Shown here one piece after another: positions 44,337 through 54,366 of a stretch of DNA of 64,000 bases. The translations under genes and the position numbers were made by a program. Below the pieces are notes generated by a model, which worked only from the letters and a program-made list of their open reading frames with translations, did no database searches and was not told the origin of the DNA. The stretch comes from Acidobacteriaceae bacterium. GTDB taxonomy: Bacteria; Acidobacteriota; Terriglobia; Terriglobales; Acidobacteriaceae. The first letter of the stretch is position 1. Every line of letters begins with the position of its first letter. The stretch is taken from NCBI GenBank assembly GCA_030037545.1, contig JASHRF010000053.1, positions 22,966-86,965 of the forward strand, given 5' to 3'.

Positions 44337-47263
44337 GCCAGCAATTCGGCCACGATTCCCGGGGCGGCCTTCAGCGCCGCCCCGATTTGCGTCTGGTCTT
44401 TGCCACCGGCCTCGGCAATTTCCGGCTTGCCGCCTCCCGATCCGCCCACGAGCTTAGCGACGGCCCCAACCAGCTTGCCCGCCTGGATGCGCTTGACCAG
44501 GCCCGGCGTTACTCCGGCGATGATGGCCACTTTGCCTTCCGGCTGGGCGGAGGCGAGCACCACTACGCCCTCACCCACCTTCTGCTTCAGGTTGTCGACG
44601 AGCGTGCGCAACTGTCCGCGTTCCAGATTGTCGGCGCGATGCGTGAGCACCTTTACGCCCTTCACATCGCGTGCGTGCGAGAGCGCTTCGTCCAGCGCGC
44701 CGGCCGCGGACTTCATGCGCACCTCCTCGAGCTCGCGGCGCAGGCGCTTGAGCTCGTCTTCCTGCGTGCCCAGCTTCGCACGTAACCCATCCAAAAGACT
44801 GCCCCCGGCAAGGGCAGGCGCCGCAACTGAAGAAGTAAATTGCGCCAGCTCGAAATCGCGGCGGAAGGTATCGAGAGAACCCAGGCCGCTGATGGCCTCG
44901 ATGCGTCGCACGCCCGACGAAACTGAACTCTCGCCGGTCAGCTTCAGCAATCCGATCTCGCCCGTGGCCTTGGTATGCGTGCCGCCGCAGAGCTCGGTCG
45001 AAAAACCATCGTCGAGCTTCACCACCCGCACCTTGTCGCCGTACTTTTCGCCAAAGAGCGCCATGGCATGGTACTCGTTCACGGCCACGTCGATGGGCAC
45101 GTCTTCGAGCGTCTCCACGCGCGCGTTTTTCAGCACCTCGCGGTTCACGATGTCCTCGATATCCTGCAGCTCCTCGTCGGCCACCTGCGCAAAGTGCGAG
45201 AAATCGAAGCGCAGCCGCGCCGGCTCGACCAGCGACCCCGCCTGCTTCACGTGCGTGCCCAGGACCTGGCGCAGCGCCGCGTGCAGCAGGTGCGTTCCCG
45301 TATGGTTGCGCCGAGTGGCGTCGCGCCGTACGCCATCCACGATGGTGTTCACGCGATCGCCTACGGCCAGCGGTTGTTTCAATATGGCCCTGTGTGCGCG
45401 CACACCCTGCACCGGCAGCACGCAGCCGGTGATTTCGGCGATGGTCTCGTTGCCGTCGGTGGAGGTGAACCAGCCAGTGTCGCCAACCTGGCCGCCCGAG
45501 TCGCCGTAGAAGCTGGTGTGGTCGAGGACGATTTCAACCTCGTCGCTCGCCGCAGCCGCGGGAAGGCCCACCCCGTTCTTCACAATAGCCATCACCTCGC
45601 AGTTGTTGGAGGTGAGCTGGCGATAGCCCTCGAAGACGGTCTTGGGCAGATCGCGAAACACGGGGCTGGCGGTCTTCTGGCTGCCGCCTTTCCATGAGGC
45701 GCGTGCGCGTGCCTGCTCCCCGGCGCGGGTGCGCTCGAAGCCTTCTTCATCGAAGAACACGCCAGCATCGCGGGCTGCATCCTGGATGAAATCTTTTGGT
45801 AGCCCAAACGTCTCGTAAAGGTGAAACGCCTGTTCGCCGACCAGAGCACGACCGCCAAAGCCGGAACTGTCGCCAAACCCCGCGCCACCTCCCGAACCGC
45901 CGCCGAATCCCGTTCCATCTCCGTAGCCCGCACCTTCGTCAGTTCCGCTGCTTGACTTGGAAATGCCGAGGAGGTCGTTCAGCTTTGTCATTCCTATTTT
46001 CAGCACGCGATCGAACTGCTTCTCCTCCGCCTCAACCACCTTCGCTACGCGATCCACCGAATCGTTCAGCTCCGGATACGCGCAGCTCATCAGGTCGCGG
46101 ACGGCGTACACCATCTCGAACAGAAACGGCTTCTCCTGCCCGAGCAACCGTCCATGCCGGATGGCCCTGCGCAGGATTTTGCGCAGCACGTAGCCGCGAC
46201 CTTCGTTCGAGGGCAGCACACCGTCGCTGATCAAAAACGTAGCCGCGCGCGCGTGGTCCGCGATGATGCGCAACGATGCTCCATTCCTTTCCATCCAATC
46301 CTGTACAAAGTCTGAAGTGAAAAGCGATATTTGGATGTCGTCAAGCTGCTCAGGAGTGAGCGGCTCCGGAGTTCCTCGTGTCAGAGATTTGATGTCAAGC
46401 GGGGGTGCTGGCTGCGGTCCAGCGAGACGGAACGCGCGTTTGATCAGCGGCGTGAACAAATCCGTCTCAAAGTTGCTGACCTTGTCCTGCAGCACCGCGG
46501 CCACGCGCTCCAGGCCCATGCCCGTGTCGATCGACGGCTTGGGCAGCGGCGTTAGCTTGTAGGTGGTGGCTTTGTTAACCGGGTCGACCACCGCCGCGCG
46601 ATCAAACTGCATGAAGACCAAGTTCCATATCTCGACGTACCGCGCATCGTCCTGCCCAAACGGCTTATCGACACCAGGCTCCTCGGCCGCTTCGATGCCC
46701 ATGTCATAAAAAATCTCCGAGCACGGCCCGCAGGGGCCGGTTTCGCCCATCTGCCAGAAATTATCCTTCAAGCCGTACTCGCCGATCCGCTCTTTGGGCA
46801 CGCCCACTTCAAGCCAGTACTGCTCGGCTTCATCGTCGCGCGGCACATCGGCAGTCCCCTCGAAGATCGTCACGTAGAGCCGATCTTTGGGAATGCCCAT
46901 CCACTCTTCGCTGGTGACCAGCTCCCACGCGAACTGGATGGCTTCGCGCTTGAAATAATCGCCGAAGCTGAAGTTTCCCAGCATCTCGAAAAAGGTATGA
47001 TGGCGGCGCGTGAATCCCACGTTTTCAAGGTCGTTGTGCTTGCCCCCGGCGCGCACGCATTTTTGCGAAGTGGTCGCGCGGCTGTATTCGCGCTTTTCCG
47101 CGCCCAGAAAAAGGTCTTTGAACTGGTTCATGCCCGCGTTGGTGAATAGCAGCGTAGGATCGTTGGCAGGCACCAGCGAGGAAGAGTGCACGCGGCGGTG
47201 CCTCTTGGACTCAAAAAAGCGCAGAAACAGCTCGCGAATCTCATTTCCCGTGCGGTATTGCAT
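44333..47263 (-). CDS. alaS: Alanyl-tRNA synthetase with two insertions
   Basis: A 976-residue AlaRS, longer than the usual ~870-900. The order is: class II core ([65 protein letters not shown]-like region), editing domain with [12 protein letters not shown] and [13 protein letters not shown], and a C-Ala domain. Two segments are unusual: around residues 278-335 ([20 protein letters not shown]) and a Gly-rich run at about 435-473 ([20 protein letters not shown]) just before [18 protein letters not shown] use the ATG at 47263 ([12 protein letters not shown]); the track adds 50 residues. Confidence 0.97.
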   Translation of the reverse strand: MQYRTGNEIRELFLRFFESKRHRRVHSSSLVPANDPTLLFTNAGMNQFKDLFLGAEKREYSRATTSQKCVRAGGKHNDLENVGFTRRHHTFFEMLGNFSFGDYFKREAIQFAWELVTSEEWMGIPKDRLYVTIFEGTADVPRDDEAEQYWLEVGVPKERIGEYGLKDNFWQMGETGPCGPCSEIFYDMGIEAAEEPGVDKPFGQDDARYVEIWNLVFMQFDRAAVVDPVNKATTYKLTPLPKPSIDTGMGLERVAAVLQDKVSNFETDLFTPLIKRAFRLAGPQPAPPLDIKSLTRGTPEPLTPEQLDDIQISLFTSDFVQDWMERNGASLRIIADHARAATFLISDGVLPSNEGRGYVLRKILRRAIRHGRLLGQEKPFLFEMVYAVRDLMSCAYPELNDSVDRVAKVVEAEEKQFDRVLKIGMTKLNDLLGISKSSSGTDEGAGYGDGTGFGGGSGGGAGFGDSSGFGGRALVGEQAFHLYETFGLPKDFIQDAARDAGVFFDEEGFERTRAGEQARARASWKGGSQKTASPVFRDLPKTVFEGYRQLTSNNCEVMAIVKNGVGLPAAAASDEVEIVLDHTSFYGDSGGQVGDTGWFTSTDGNETIAEITGCVLPVQGVRAHRAILKQPLAVGDRVNTIVDGVRRDATRRNHTGTHLLHAALRQVLGTHVKQAGSLVEPARLRFDFSHFAQVADEELQDIEDIVNREVLKNARVETLEDVPIDVAVNEYHAMALFGEKYGDKVRVVKLDDGFSTELCGGTHTKATGEIGLLKLTGESSVSSGVRRIEAISGLGSLDTFRRDFELAQFTSSVAAPALAGGSLLDGLRAKLGTQEDELKRLRRELEEVRMKSAAGALDEALSHARDVKGVKVLTHRADNLERGQLRTLVDNLKQKVGEGVVVLASAQPEGKVAIIAGVTPGLVKRIQAGKLVGAVAKLVGGSGGGKPEIAEAGGKDQTQIGAALKAAPGIVAELLA

Positions 47264-47276
47264 GGCTCTTTTAGTG

Positions 47277-47420
47277 TAATTTGTCGTGGGTCGTGCTTCG
47301 TGGCTCGTGGTTCGGGCGCCGCAGGCGGGGAACGGCACCCCGCAGTCTGAGGTCACATTCGCCGCCGGCCCGTACAATCGCCGCCCACGAGCCACGCACG
47401 AATCACGAATCACGATGCCC
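47277..47420. repeat. Mirrored array of degenerate cgtgg words
   Basis: The left part repeats GTCGTGG, TTCGTGG, CTCGTGG and GTTCGG. The right part repeats the complement (CCACGAG, CCACGC, CACGAAT, CACGAAT, CACGAT), so the two can fold back. It lies between the divergent alaS and ndk starts, so it probably sits in or near their promoters rather than being a terminator. Confidence 0.65.
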
Positions 47421-47470
47421 GTCCACTAAAATGAAATCCGGAACACTTTCTCTTCAGGAGCAGGAACTCA

Positions 47471-47887
47471 GTGCCGCAACGTACGTTCAGCATCGTCAAG
47501 CCGGACGCGATTCGCGCCGGCCACGCCGGGGCCGTCCTGGCCGAACTCGACAAAGCCGGCTTCCGCATTGTCGCCATCAAGAAGCAGTCCATCTCCAAGG
47601 CCCAGGCCGAGGGCTTCTACTACGTTCATCGCGAGCGGCCGTTCTTCGCCGCACTTACTGACTTCATGTCTTCCGGCCCGCTGGTTCTTATGGTTTTGGA
47701 AAAGGAAAACGCCATTGCAGACTTACGCAAGCTGATGGGCGCCACCAACCCCGCCAATGCGGAGGAGGGGACCATCCGCAAAAAGTTCGCAACGTCGATC
47801 CAGGAGAACGCCATCCATGGCTCCGACGCCGAGGAAACGGCGGCCTTTGAGATCGGCTACTGGTTCGCCGGGTACGAGCTGATCTAG
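47471..47887 (+). CDS. ndk: Nucleoside diphosphate kinase
   Basis: A 138-residue kinase with [19 protein letters not shown] at the N-terminus and the active-site His in [20 protein letters not shown]. It transfers phosphate between nucleoside triphosphates and diphosphates through phosphohistidine. Length and motifs are standard. The GTG at 47471 has AGGAGCAGG upstream. Confidence 0.97.
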   Translation: MPQRTFSIVKPDAIRAGHAGAVLAELDKAGFRIVAIKKQSISKAQAEGFYYVHRERPFFAALTDFMSSGPLVLMVLEKENAIADLRKLMGATNPANAEEGTIRKKFATSIQENAIHGSDAEETAAFEIGYWFAGYELI

Positions 47888-47968
47888 CCGTGGATCGTGG
47901 TTCGCGGATCGTGTGCAGTGCACGCATCACGAGTCACGACCCACCCGTCACGGATCACGAACCGCGAA
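47888..47968. repeat. Mirrored array of degenerate cgtgg words after ndk
   Basis: CGTGGATCGTGGTTCGCGGATCG on the left and repeated CACGAGT, CACGACCC, CACGGAT and CACGAACC on the right form a mirrored word array. The word is close to that of the array upstream of ndk, so ndk is bracketed by two related foldbacks. It lies in the ndk-DinB spacer. Confidence 0.6.
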
Positions 47969-47981
47969 AGGAGCATCCTCG

Positions 47982-48494
47982 ATGACCGTCGAAACTGCCC
48001 AGCTCTTCCTCGACACCGCCCGCCGCGCGCTCGTCGAGGAGCACTGGCCGCGCCTCCGCGAGTGCGCCTGCTCGCTCACCGAGGAGCAGATCTGGTGGCG
48101 GCCCAACGAGTCCAGCAACAGCATCGGCAATTTGCTGCTACACCTCAACGGCAACATCGGCCAGTGGATTCTGGCCTCGTTCAACCGGGCCCAGGACAAT
48201 CGCAACCGTCCGTCGGAATTCAGCGAGCGCGGCCCAACTCCCGTCTCCGGCCTTCTCGCCCGGCTTGGCGGCACGGTTGAGGAGGCGGGCGCCGTCTTCG
48301 CGCGCCTCACCCCAGCCGATCTCGAAGCCACCTACCAGATTCAGGGCTACACCGTCACCGGCGTCTACGCCGTCTTTCACGCCGTCGAGCACTTCGCCAT
48401 GCACTACGGCCAGATTGCCTACATCACCAAGCTGCTGGCGAACCGCGACCTGGGCTTCTGGAGCGCATTGGACAAGACCGGGCGGGCCAAGTAG
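47982..48494 (+). CDS. DinB-superfamily protein
   Basis: A 170-residue four-helix protein of the DinB/YfiT type: LTEEQIWWRPNESSNSIGNL, LLHLNGNIGQWILASFNRAQ, YAVFHAVEHFAMHYGQIAYI. His residues at the positions that bind a metal in this fold are present (LLHLNGN, HAVEHFAMHYGQ). The function is unknown, though some members are thiol-dependent transferases. AAAGGAG before the ATG at 47982 supports this start over the longer track ORF. Confidence 0.88.
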   Translation: MTVETAQLFLDTARRALVEEHWPRLRECACSLTEEQIWWRPNESSNSIGNLLLHLNGNIGQWILASFNRAQDNRNRPSEFSERGPTPVSGLLARLGGTVEEAGAVFARLTPADLEATYQIQGYTVTGVYAVFHAVEHFAMHYGQIAYITKLLANRDLGFWSALDKTGRAK

Positions 48495-48495
48495 G

Positions 48496-49347
48496 TCAGA
48501 ATGGGCGTCGTGCCGAAGCCACCCGCGGAATTCCCTGCAAATCGCCGGTAAAGCCGATCTCCTGAAAGCCGGCCTCCGCAAGCAGGGCCTGAATCGCCTG
48601 CTGCTGTCCATAGCCAATCTCCAGAATGAGCCATCCTCCGGCATCGAGCGCCGTGGAAGCCTGAGGAATCAAGAGGCGATACACCGCCAGGCCGTCGGCC
48701 CCGGCAAACAGCGCCGCTGCCGGCTCAAACTCGCGCACCTCCACCGCCAGCGAAGCACGATCCGTCTCCGCCACATACGGCGCATTGGAAACAATCAGGT
48801 CGAACTGCTCATTCGCCGCCTTTGCCAGCAAATCGCCCTCAAGAAAACGGATGCGCCCTGCCAAGCCGTTGCGTTCGGCATTCTCGCGCGCCACAGCCAG
48901 CGCGCGGCCGCACTGGTCGGTCGCGGTGATGATTGCTTGAGGCAGAGCGTGCGCCAGCGCTACGACAATGGCTCCCGATCCCGTGCCGATATCGGCAATG
49001 CGCGGCTGCTCGAATCCGGCGGCCAGCTCAAGCGCCTTCTCCACCGCATGTTCCGTCTCAGGTCGCGGAATCAGAACGTCGCGCGTAACGTGAAACCGAA
49101 GCCCGTAGAACTCTGTCTCGCCGGTAATGTATTGCACCGGCTCCCCGTTGAGCCGTCGGCCGATCAATGCATAGTAGCGGACCGCGCCCTGAGCCGTCAT
49201 CGTGTCTTTGGCGTGCGCAATCAGAAACGCGCGGTCGCGGTCCAGCAGGTGCTTGAGTAGCGTTTCGGCGTCGCACCGCGCGCGTTCCGGGTGCGGCCCC
49301 GCGCGCAACCGCGTCGCGCCCTGCTCCAGGCAGTCATGCAGGCGCAC
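48496..49347 (-). CDS. prmC: Release-factor glutamine methyltransferase, atypical NAPY motif
   Basis: A 283-residue SAM-dependent methyltransferase with RIADIGTGSGAIVVALAHAL as the SAM-binding loop and LIVSNAPYVAETD at the catalytic position. It methylates the Gln of the GGQ motif in release factors. PrmC normally has NPPY here; this copy reads NAPY, so one Pro is Ala, which may tune or reduce activity. It lies 2 bp after prfA, the classic prfA-prmC order. Confidence 0.93.
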   Translation of the reverse strand: MRLHDCLEQGATRLRAGPHPERARCDAETLLKHLLDRDRAFLIAHAKDTMTAQGAVRYYALIGRRLNGEPVQYITGETEFYGLRFHVTRDVLIPRPETEHAVEKALELAAGFEQPRIADIGTGSGAIVVALAHALPQAIITATDQCGRALAVARENAERNGLAGRIRFLEGDLLAKAANEQFDLIVSNAPYVAETDRASLAVEVREFEPAAALFAGADGLAVYRLLIPQASTALDAGGWLILEIGYGQQQAIQALLAEAGFQEIGFTGDLQGIPRVASARRPF

Positions 49348-49349
49348 GC

Positions 49350-50435
49350 TTACGCCGCCTGCGTGGCGCTGTCGCCGCCGCCCTTGAGCTGTTCCGACTG
49401 GTAGTGGGCAATCAGCGCATCCACGATGGGCTGCAGCCGGCCTTCCATCACCAGGTCAAGCTGGTGCAGCGTGAGGCCGATGCGATGGTCCGTGAGCCGG
49501 TTCTGCGGAAAGTTGTAGGTGCGGATCTTCTCGCTGCGGTCGCCGGTGCCCACCTGCTGCTTGCGTTCCCGGGCCAGTTCCGCCTGCTGCTTCTCCATTT
49601 CCATCTCATAGAGGCGCGAGCGCAGCACGCGCATGCCCTTTTCGCGGTTCTTGATCTGCGATTTCTCGTCCTGGCAGCTTACCACCGTGTTGGTGGGCAG
49701 GTGGGTAATGCGCACCGCGGAGTAAGTGGTATTCACACTCTGCCCGCCCGGACCCGACGAGCAGAAGGTGTCGATGCGGAGGTCCTTGGCCTCGATCTTG
49801 ATGTCCACTTCCTCGGCTTCGGGCAGAACGGCCACCGTTACCGCCGAGGTGTGCACACGCCCCTGCTGCTCGGTTTCCGGAACGCGCTGCACGCGATGCA
49901 CGCCGCTCTCCCACTTAAGCTGCGAGTAGACGCGGTCGCCCTCGATAATAGCGATCACTTCCTTGTAGCCTCCTACGCCCGATTCGGAGAGCGAAAGAAC
50001 TTCCACCTTCCAGCGCTTCTGCTCGGCAAAGCGCGTGTACATGCGGAAGACCTCCGCTGCAAAGAGCGAAGCCTCGTCGCCGCCGGTGCCGGCGCGAATT
50101 TCGAGGATTACGTTCTTCTCATCGTTGGGATCCTTGGGCAGCAGCAGCACCTTGAGCTCTTCTTCGAGAGCGCCGGCGCGCGGCTCCAGGGCCGCAATCT
50201 CCTCCTGCGCCATGGCGCGCAGGTCGGCGTCGCTTTCGGCCAGCATGGCGCGCGCACCGGCGAGCCCCTGCCGCACCTGCTTCAGCTCGCGATACTTTTC
50301 GACCGGAGCCTCAATCTCGCGCAGAGCCTTGGCGGTCTTCTGGTATTTTTCGTGGTCGCTCAGGACCTCGGGCAGCGCGAACTGCGCCTGCAGCTCGTTG
50401 TAGCGCTGCTCCATCTGTTCCAGGCGGTCAATCAT
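49350..50435 (-). CDS. prfA: Peptide chain release factor 1
   Basis: A 361-residue RF1. It has the GGQ motif in [20 protein letters not shown], the PxT-type codon-reading motif in the region [19 protein letters not shown], and the C-terminal [18 protein letters not shown]. It releases peptides at UAA and UAG. The first gene of the prfA-prmC pair; the ATG at 50435 ([15 protein letters not shown]) is standard. Confidence 0.97.
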   Translation of the reverse strand: MIDRLEQMEQRYNELQAQFALPEVLSDHEKYQKTAKALREIEAPVEKYRELKQVRQGLAGARAMLAESDADLRAMAQEEIAALEPRAGALEEELKVLLLPKDPNDEKNVILEIRAGTGGDEASLFAAEVFRMYTRFAEQKRWKVEVLSLSESGVGGYKEVIAIIEGDRVYSQLKWESGVHRVQRVPETEQQGRVHTSAVTVAVLPEAEEVDIKIEAKDLRIDTFCSSGPGGQSVNTTYSAVRITHLPTNTVVSCQDEKSQIKNREKGMRVLRSRLYEMEMEKQQAELARERKQQVGTGDRSEKIRTYNFPQNRLTDHRIGLTLHQLDLVMEGRLQPIVDALIAHYQSEQLKGGGDSATQAA

Positions 50436-50559
50436 AAGGCCCCTCCGGGCTCTTGAGTCTTGGAGTATTGAAGTGGAAAAGGCGCAGAACCGTGAGAGCG
50501 GCGGGCGCCGCTAGAGGAGGGCCGAAATGGGCTGGTGGAGGGTCACTGCGTCTTCTATT

Positions 50560-50766
50560 TTACCGCGAAATAGGGCTATTTGGGCCGGCGAGACCTGGCC
50601 TGCGCCCAAATTGCGGCCGCGTGTCGAGCGGGTAAGGCTCAACTTCTCCGGATGCAATCTTCTCGATTCGCTCGCGAACGAGCTGGTTTTCAGTCGTGCC
50701 CATCGCCTCCGCCTTCAGGCGTGCTCTTCGAAGCAGCTCGGCGTCTACCCGAAATGTTATTCGCAT
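50560..50766 (-). CDS. Ribbon-helix-helix protein (antitoxin-like), orphan
   Basis: A 68-residue protein: MRITFRVDAELLRRARLKAE, AMGTTENQLVRERIEKIASG, then a Pro/Arg-rich tail. A beta strand followed by two helices is the Arc/MetJ/CopG layout used by many type II antitoxins. I prefer the ATG at 50766; the track ORF begins 15 residues earlier. No toxin gene is adjacent. Confidence 0.6.
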   Translation of the reverse strand: MRITFRVDAELLRRARLKAEAMGTTENQLVRERIEKIASGEVEPYPLDTRPQFGRRPGLAGPNSPISR

Positions 50767-50798
50767 AATTCGATGATCGGACCATTCGGACGTATGGA

Positions 50799-51545
50799 TT
50801 ACGCGACCCAAGTATCCACGGTAACGAACCGGTGGCTGCGCTTGTAATGCCCCAACATCAGCCCCGCAGCAGCAAGCGACGGCGCGCGGTAGGCGGCCGC
50901 GTCCAGATGGCCGCCATCGTGGAGCACGATATTGGCTGCCCAGCCTCGCTTTAAGAGCCGGTCAATCCGCGCCATCAACCGCGCGGCGATGCGCTCGCCG
51001 GAGGGATCGCACCAGTCTGAGGTCATAGCGTTCCACAGCACGGGAACCATGCCCAGCTCGCGCGCCACAGCAAGGGCCGCCGGCCGGCGCGCGCCAAACG
51101 GCGGCCGGAAGTAGCGCACCTGCATGCCTGCCACCTGCTCCAGCACGTCGCAGGTCTGCGTCAGCTCAGCGCGGATGCGCGCGCGGCCGCTCAGCGCCAG
51201 GTTGGGGTGGGACCAGGAGTGATTGCCGATCAGATGCCCCGCCGCAGCGATGCGCCGCACCAGTTCCGGCTCTGCCTGCGCGTGGCTGCCCAGCAGGAAA
51301 AACGTGGCGTGCACATTGTGGCTGGCGAGAATCTCAAGCAGGCGCGGCGTCCAGGCAGGGTTGGGCCCATCGTCGAAGGTCAGCGCCAGCTCGCCCCGCC
51401 GGCGCGGCGCAATCAGCGCGTCGCCAAAGATGCGCGAACCGGGCCACATGGCAGCGTAGGCGCATCCGCCCGCTGCCAGCCCGACCGCTCCCACCCCCAC
51501 AATCCATCCCAGCGACGCCATGGTCCCTACAGTTTGCGTCGCCAC
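50799..51545 (-). CDS. Polysaccharide deacetylase (NodB domain)
   Basis: A 248-residue protein with one N-terminal membrane helix (WIVGVGAVGLAAGGCAYAAM) and a NodB domain (ELALTFDDGPNPAWTPRLLE, HLIGNHSWSHPNLALSGRAR, RYFRPPFGARRPAALAVARE, ANIVLHDGG). The metal/catalytic motifs TFDDG and HSWSHP are present. It would deacetylate peptidoglycan, chitin-like or surface glycans outside the cytoplasm. Confidence 0.92.
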   Translation of the reverse strand: MATQTVGTMASLGWIVGVGAVGLAAGGCAYAAMWPGSRIFGDALIAPRRRGELALTFDDGPNPAWTPRLLEILASHNVHATFFLLGSHAQAEPELVRRIAAAGHLIGNHSWSHPNLALSGRARIRAELTQTCDVLEQVAGMQVRYFRPPFGARRPAALAVARELGMVPVLWNAMTSDWCDPSGERIAARLMARIDRLLKRGWAANIVLHDGGHLDAAAYRAPSLAAAGLMLGHYKRSHRFVTVDTWVA

Positions 51546-51596
51546 CCCTCAGCCACGCAAGAAGTCCCATGCCGGCCGGTCCTGGTTCCTCCGCTG

Positions 51597-52778
51597 CTAG
51601 ATCCTCACCAGCTCCCGCTGAATCTTTCCCGTCACGCAGGCTTCGCCCGGCGCCGTCATCATGTCTACCTCGCTGCGCACGCCGAACTCGGGCAGGTAAA
51701 TCCCCGGCTCAACGGAAAAGCAGGTATAGGGCAGGATGCGGCGCTCATCGTGCGTCTCCAGGTTGTCCAGGTGCGCGCCCGATCCGTGAATCTCCTGCCC
51801 GATGTTGTGTCCGGTGCGGTGCGTGAAGTACTCGCCGAAGCCGGCGTCGCGAATCACCGTGCGCGCCGCGTCATCGCCCTCAAAGCCGCGCATCTCGCGA
51901 CCTTCCTTGAAGGCGGACTCAACTGCGGAAATGGCGGCGTCGCGGGCGCTGCAGACGGTTTCAAAAACCTGCTGCTCGTACGCCGAGGGCTCGCGACCCA
52001 CCACGCCCGTCCAGGTGATGTCGTAGAACACCGTTCCAGGCTTGTCCACACGTCCCCAAATATCGATGAGCACGAAATCGCCTTCGCGAATGGGTGCGGA
52101 GCGCTCGGCGGTGGGCTCGTAGTGCGAATCGGAGCTGTTGGCGTTCACGCTCACATTCGGCCCGTTCTCCCAGGCCAGATTTTCGCGACGCATGGCTTCG
52201 CTCAGCCAGGCCACATGGTCGTATTCTGAGAACTGGCCTTCGCCGCCGAAAGTCGGGCGCAATCGCCGGCCCATTTCCTGCCATCCTTCCCACAAAATCG
52301 CGTCGATGGCCCGTTGCGCCACGGCGTGGCTTTCCATCTGTTCGGCGCTAAGCACCGCTTCGAACTGGCTCACCAGATCGGCGGAGCTCACAATCTGCTT
52401 GCCCAGCGAACGCAGGAACTCCACCGTCCCGGCATCCACCATCGAGACGTACATGATGTCATTGTTGGGTGAGTACTGCATGGCGATGCGCCGAAAGCCG
52501 CCCAGCATGGCGGCGAGGCGCGTGTGCAGCTCCTGCCAGCTCGAATAGACGGCCTTCGAGCCTGGCAGCGTGTCGAGCCTGCCCTGCTCGATGCGATGCA
52601 CCAACCGACGCGGCTCGCCTTCGGCGGGAATGAAGTAGTACCAGCGCCGCGTGACGTGCGCCTTCTCGTCGAGGCCCAGAATATGTGCCGCGATCGGGTC
52701 GCGGTGATGGTGATCGTAAAACAGCCAGCCGTCAAAGCCGGCTTCGCGAAGAGCTGTCTGAATAGCGTCGAGGTTCAT
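51597..52778 (-). CDS. M24-family Xaa-Pro peptidase-like protein
   Basis: A 393-residue pita-bread-fold protein with candidate metal ligands in order: Asp in FVLIDIWGRV, Asp in FYDITWTG, His in THRTGHNIGQEIH, Glu in FSVEPGIYLP and Glu in RSEVDMMTA. An N-terminal creatinase-like domain precedes it. It may cleave Xaa-Pro peptides. The start ATG at 52778 (MNLDAIQTALREAG) is good. Confidence 0.9.
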   Translation of the reverse strand: MNLDAIQTALREAGFDGWLFYDHHHRDPIAAHILGLDEKAHVTRRWYYFIPAEGEPRRLVHRIEQGRLDTLPGSKAVYSSWQELHTRLAAMLGGFRRIAMQYSPNNDIMYVSMVDAGTVEFLRSLGKQIVSSADLVSQFEAVLSAEQMESHAVAQRAIDAILWEGWQEMGRRLRPTFGGEGQFSEYDHVAWLSEAMRRENLAWENGPNVSVNANSSDSHYEPTAERSAPIREGDFVLIDIWGRVDKPGTVFYDITWTGVVGREPSAYEQQVFETVCSARDAAISAVESAFKEGREMRGFEGDDAARTVIRDAGFGEYFTHRTGHNIGQEIHGSGAHLDNLETHDERRILPYTCFSVEPGIYLPEFGVRSEVDMMTAPGEACVTGKIQRELVRI

Positions 52779-52813
52779 AGAGGCAATGATACGAGCGCCC
52801 GGCGGCTTCGGGC

Positions 52814-54202
52814 CTAAAACAACTCCGGAATGCTGTGGAACGCGATGCGCGTGGGCGCGGCCTTGTACGCCGCCAGCATGGTTGCCGGCGCCAGCGTGCT
52901 CGTCCCATACTTGTTGTTCAGCTCGTCCATGGTGGCCAGCAGGCGGCTGCGGCGCTGCTCACAGTCGAGCGCGTCGAACAGGTTGAGCGAGTGCAACCGG
53001 TCGGGAACCAGGTTGTTCAGGCTCACGCCGATGAAGTAGGAGTGGTCGAAGTTTCCGCCGGATGGACGCGATTCCCACAGCCGGCGCAGCGCCGCAATCA
53101 GCGTGGGATTGTCCTGGCATTCGGAAAGGCGCAGTTCAGCATGCCAGCCGCGGGTGGGCACGCCGTAAGTGGAGACCGGAGCTTTCTGCCTGCGCGGCAC
53201 CGCAAACCCCATCGCCAACCCAATCGACCCTGCCCACAGCCCGTGCGAGCGCAGACGCATGGCGGCCTTATGCAGCAGCTTATGGGCTACGGCGTATGCT
53301 TTTTCTGCGCTGCGCATCTCCGGCGCCAACACGTGCTGATGGCTGAGCGATTTCAGGTCCTCGTGCTCCGCCATCTCGAAGTCTTCGCCGCGCAGCCAGT
53401 GCCACAGCCGCTCGCCCCACACCGAACCCCAAACCTGGCCGGTCTGCTCGCAGTTGAGAGCCATCAGCTCGTCCATGGTGCAGATGCCTTTTTCGTTCAG
53501 GCGCATTTCCGTCTTGGCGCCGATGCCGGGCAGGTCGCGCAGGGTAAGCTGGCGCAGGGCTTCGGGCAGGATATCGAGGGTTAGCGCCACCAGGCCGTCA
53601 GGCTTTTCCATGTCACTGGCTACTTTGGCCAGATAACGGCTGGGGGCCAGGCCGACGGAGCTGCGCAGGCACTCGCCCACCTGCTCGCGGATTGCCTTCT
53701 TAACCCGGATTCCAAGATCCAGGGCGGCCCGAAGTGCACGCTCCCGGCCCATCAACCGGCAAGCCATCTCGTCGATGGAGCAGACCGCTGTCACTGGCAC
53801 GCAACTTTCCACGGCCTCCACCACTTTGTGGTGCATCTCGGTGTAGAGATCGTGGCGGCCCTCGACCAGGACGATCTCCGGGCACATCCTTTTGGCGTCA
53901 GCCACGATGGTTCCAGTGCGCACGCCGAAGGCCTTGGCCTCGTAACTGGCCGCAATGCAGCAGGTTGTGTCTACCATGGCCGGGACCACCCCCACCGGCC
54001 GACTGCGCAGCTCCGGCCGCACCTGCTGCTCGATCGAAGCAAAGTAGGAATTCAAATCGACGAAGAGCCAGTTGACGTAAGGGCCTTGAATCTCGCTGCC
54101 GGGCTCGCCAGGTGCCGGCGGCGCGGGAGAGGCAAGCGTCCGCAACTCCTTCGCCAGCTCATCGGGAGCGAGGATGGAATCTGGAATGAAATCCGTACCC
54201 AT
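52814..54202 (-). CDS. Y-family DNA polymerase (DinB/UmuC-like)
   Basis: A 462-residue translesion polymerase. It has LFVDLNSYFASIEQQVRPEL, CCIAASYEAKAFGVRTGTIV, and the catalytic VTAVCSIDEMACRLMGRERA, then thumb and finger parts (LTLRDLPGIGAKTEMRLNEK) and a C-terminal little-finger region ending NNKYGTSTLAPATMLAAYKA. It has an N-terminal extension of about 40 residues. It copies past damaged bases. Whether it is Pol IV-like or ImuB/UmuC-like cannot be settled without a tree; no imuA or dnaE2 is nearby. Confidence 0.9.
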   Translation of the reverse strand: MGTDFIPDSILAPDELAKELRTLASPAPPAPGEPGSEIQGPYVNWLFVDLNSYFASIEQQVRPELRSRPVGVVPAMVDTTCCIAASYEAKAFGVRTGTIVADAKRMCPEIVLVEGRHDLYTEMHHKVVEAVESCVPVTAVCSIDEMACRLMGRERALRAALDLGIRVKKAIREQVGECLRSSVGLAPSRYLAKVASDMEKPDGLVALTLDILPEALRQLTLRDLPGIGAKTEMRLNEKGICTMDELMALNCEQTGQVWGSVWGERLWHWLRGEDFEMAEHEDLKSLSHQHVLAPEMRSAEKAYAVAHKLLHKAAMRLRSHGLWAGSIGLAMGFAVPRRQKAPVSTYGVPTRGWHAELRLSECQDNPTLIAALRRLWESRPSGGNFDHSYFIGVSLNNLVPDRLHSLNLFDALDCEQRRSRLLATMDELNNKYGTSTLAPATMLAAYKAAPTRIAFHSIPELF

Positions 54203-54366
54203 TTTGTGTTACTAGTTTCGCTTTTTATTCTCTTGAATACAAGCAAAATCCATTGAAGAATGGCTATCAAACTCCGGGCGGCGCGCAAGCGTCCTAATAA
54301 GCGGGCTCCGGGTGAGAGAATGAAGTCCCGGCAGCATCCAGCGCAAAAATGCGCGGTATACACCAT

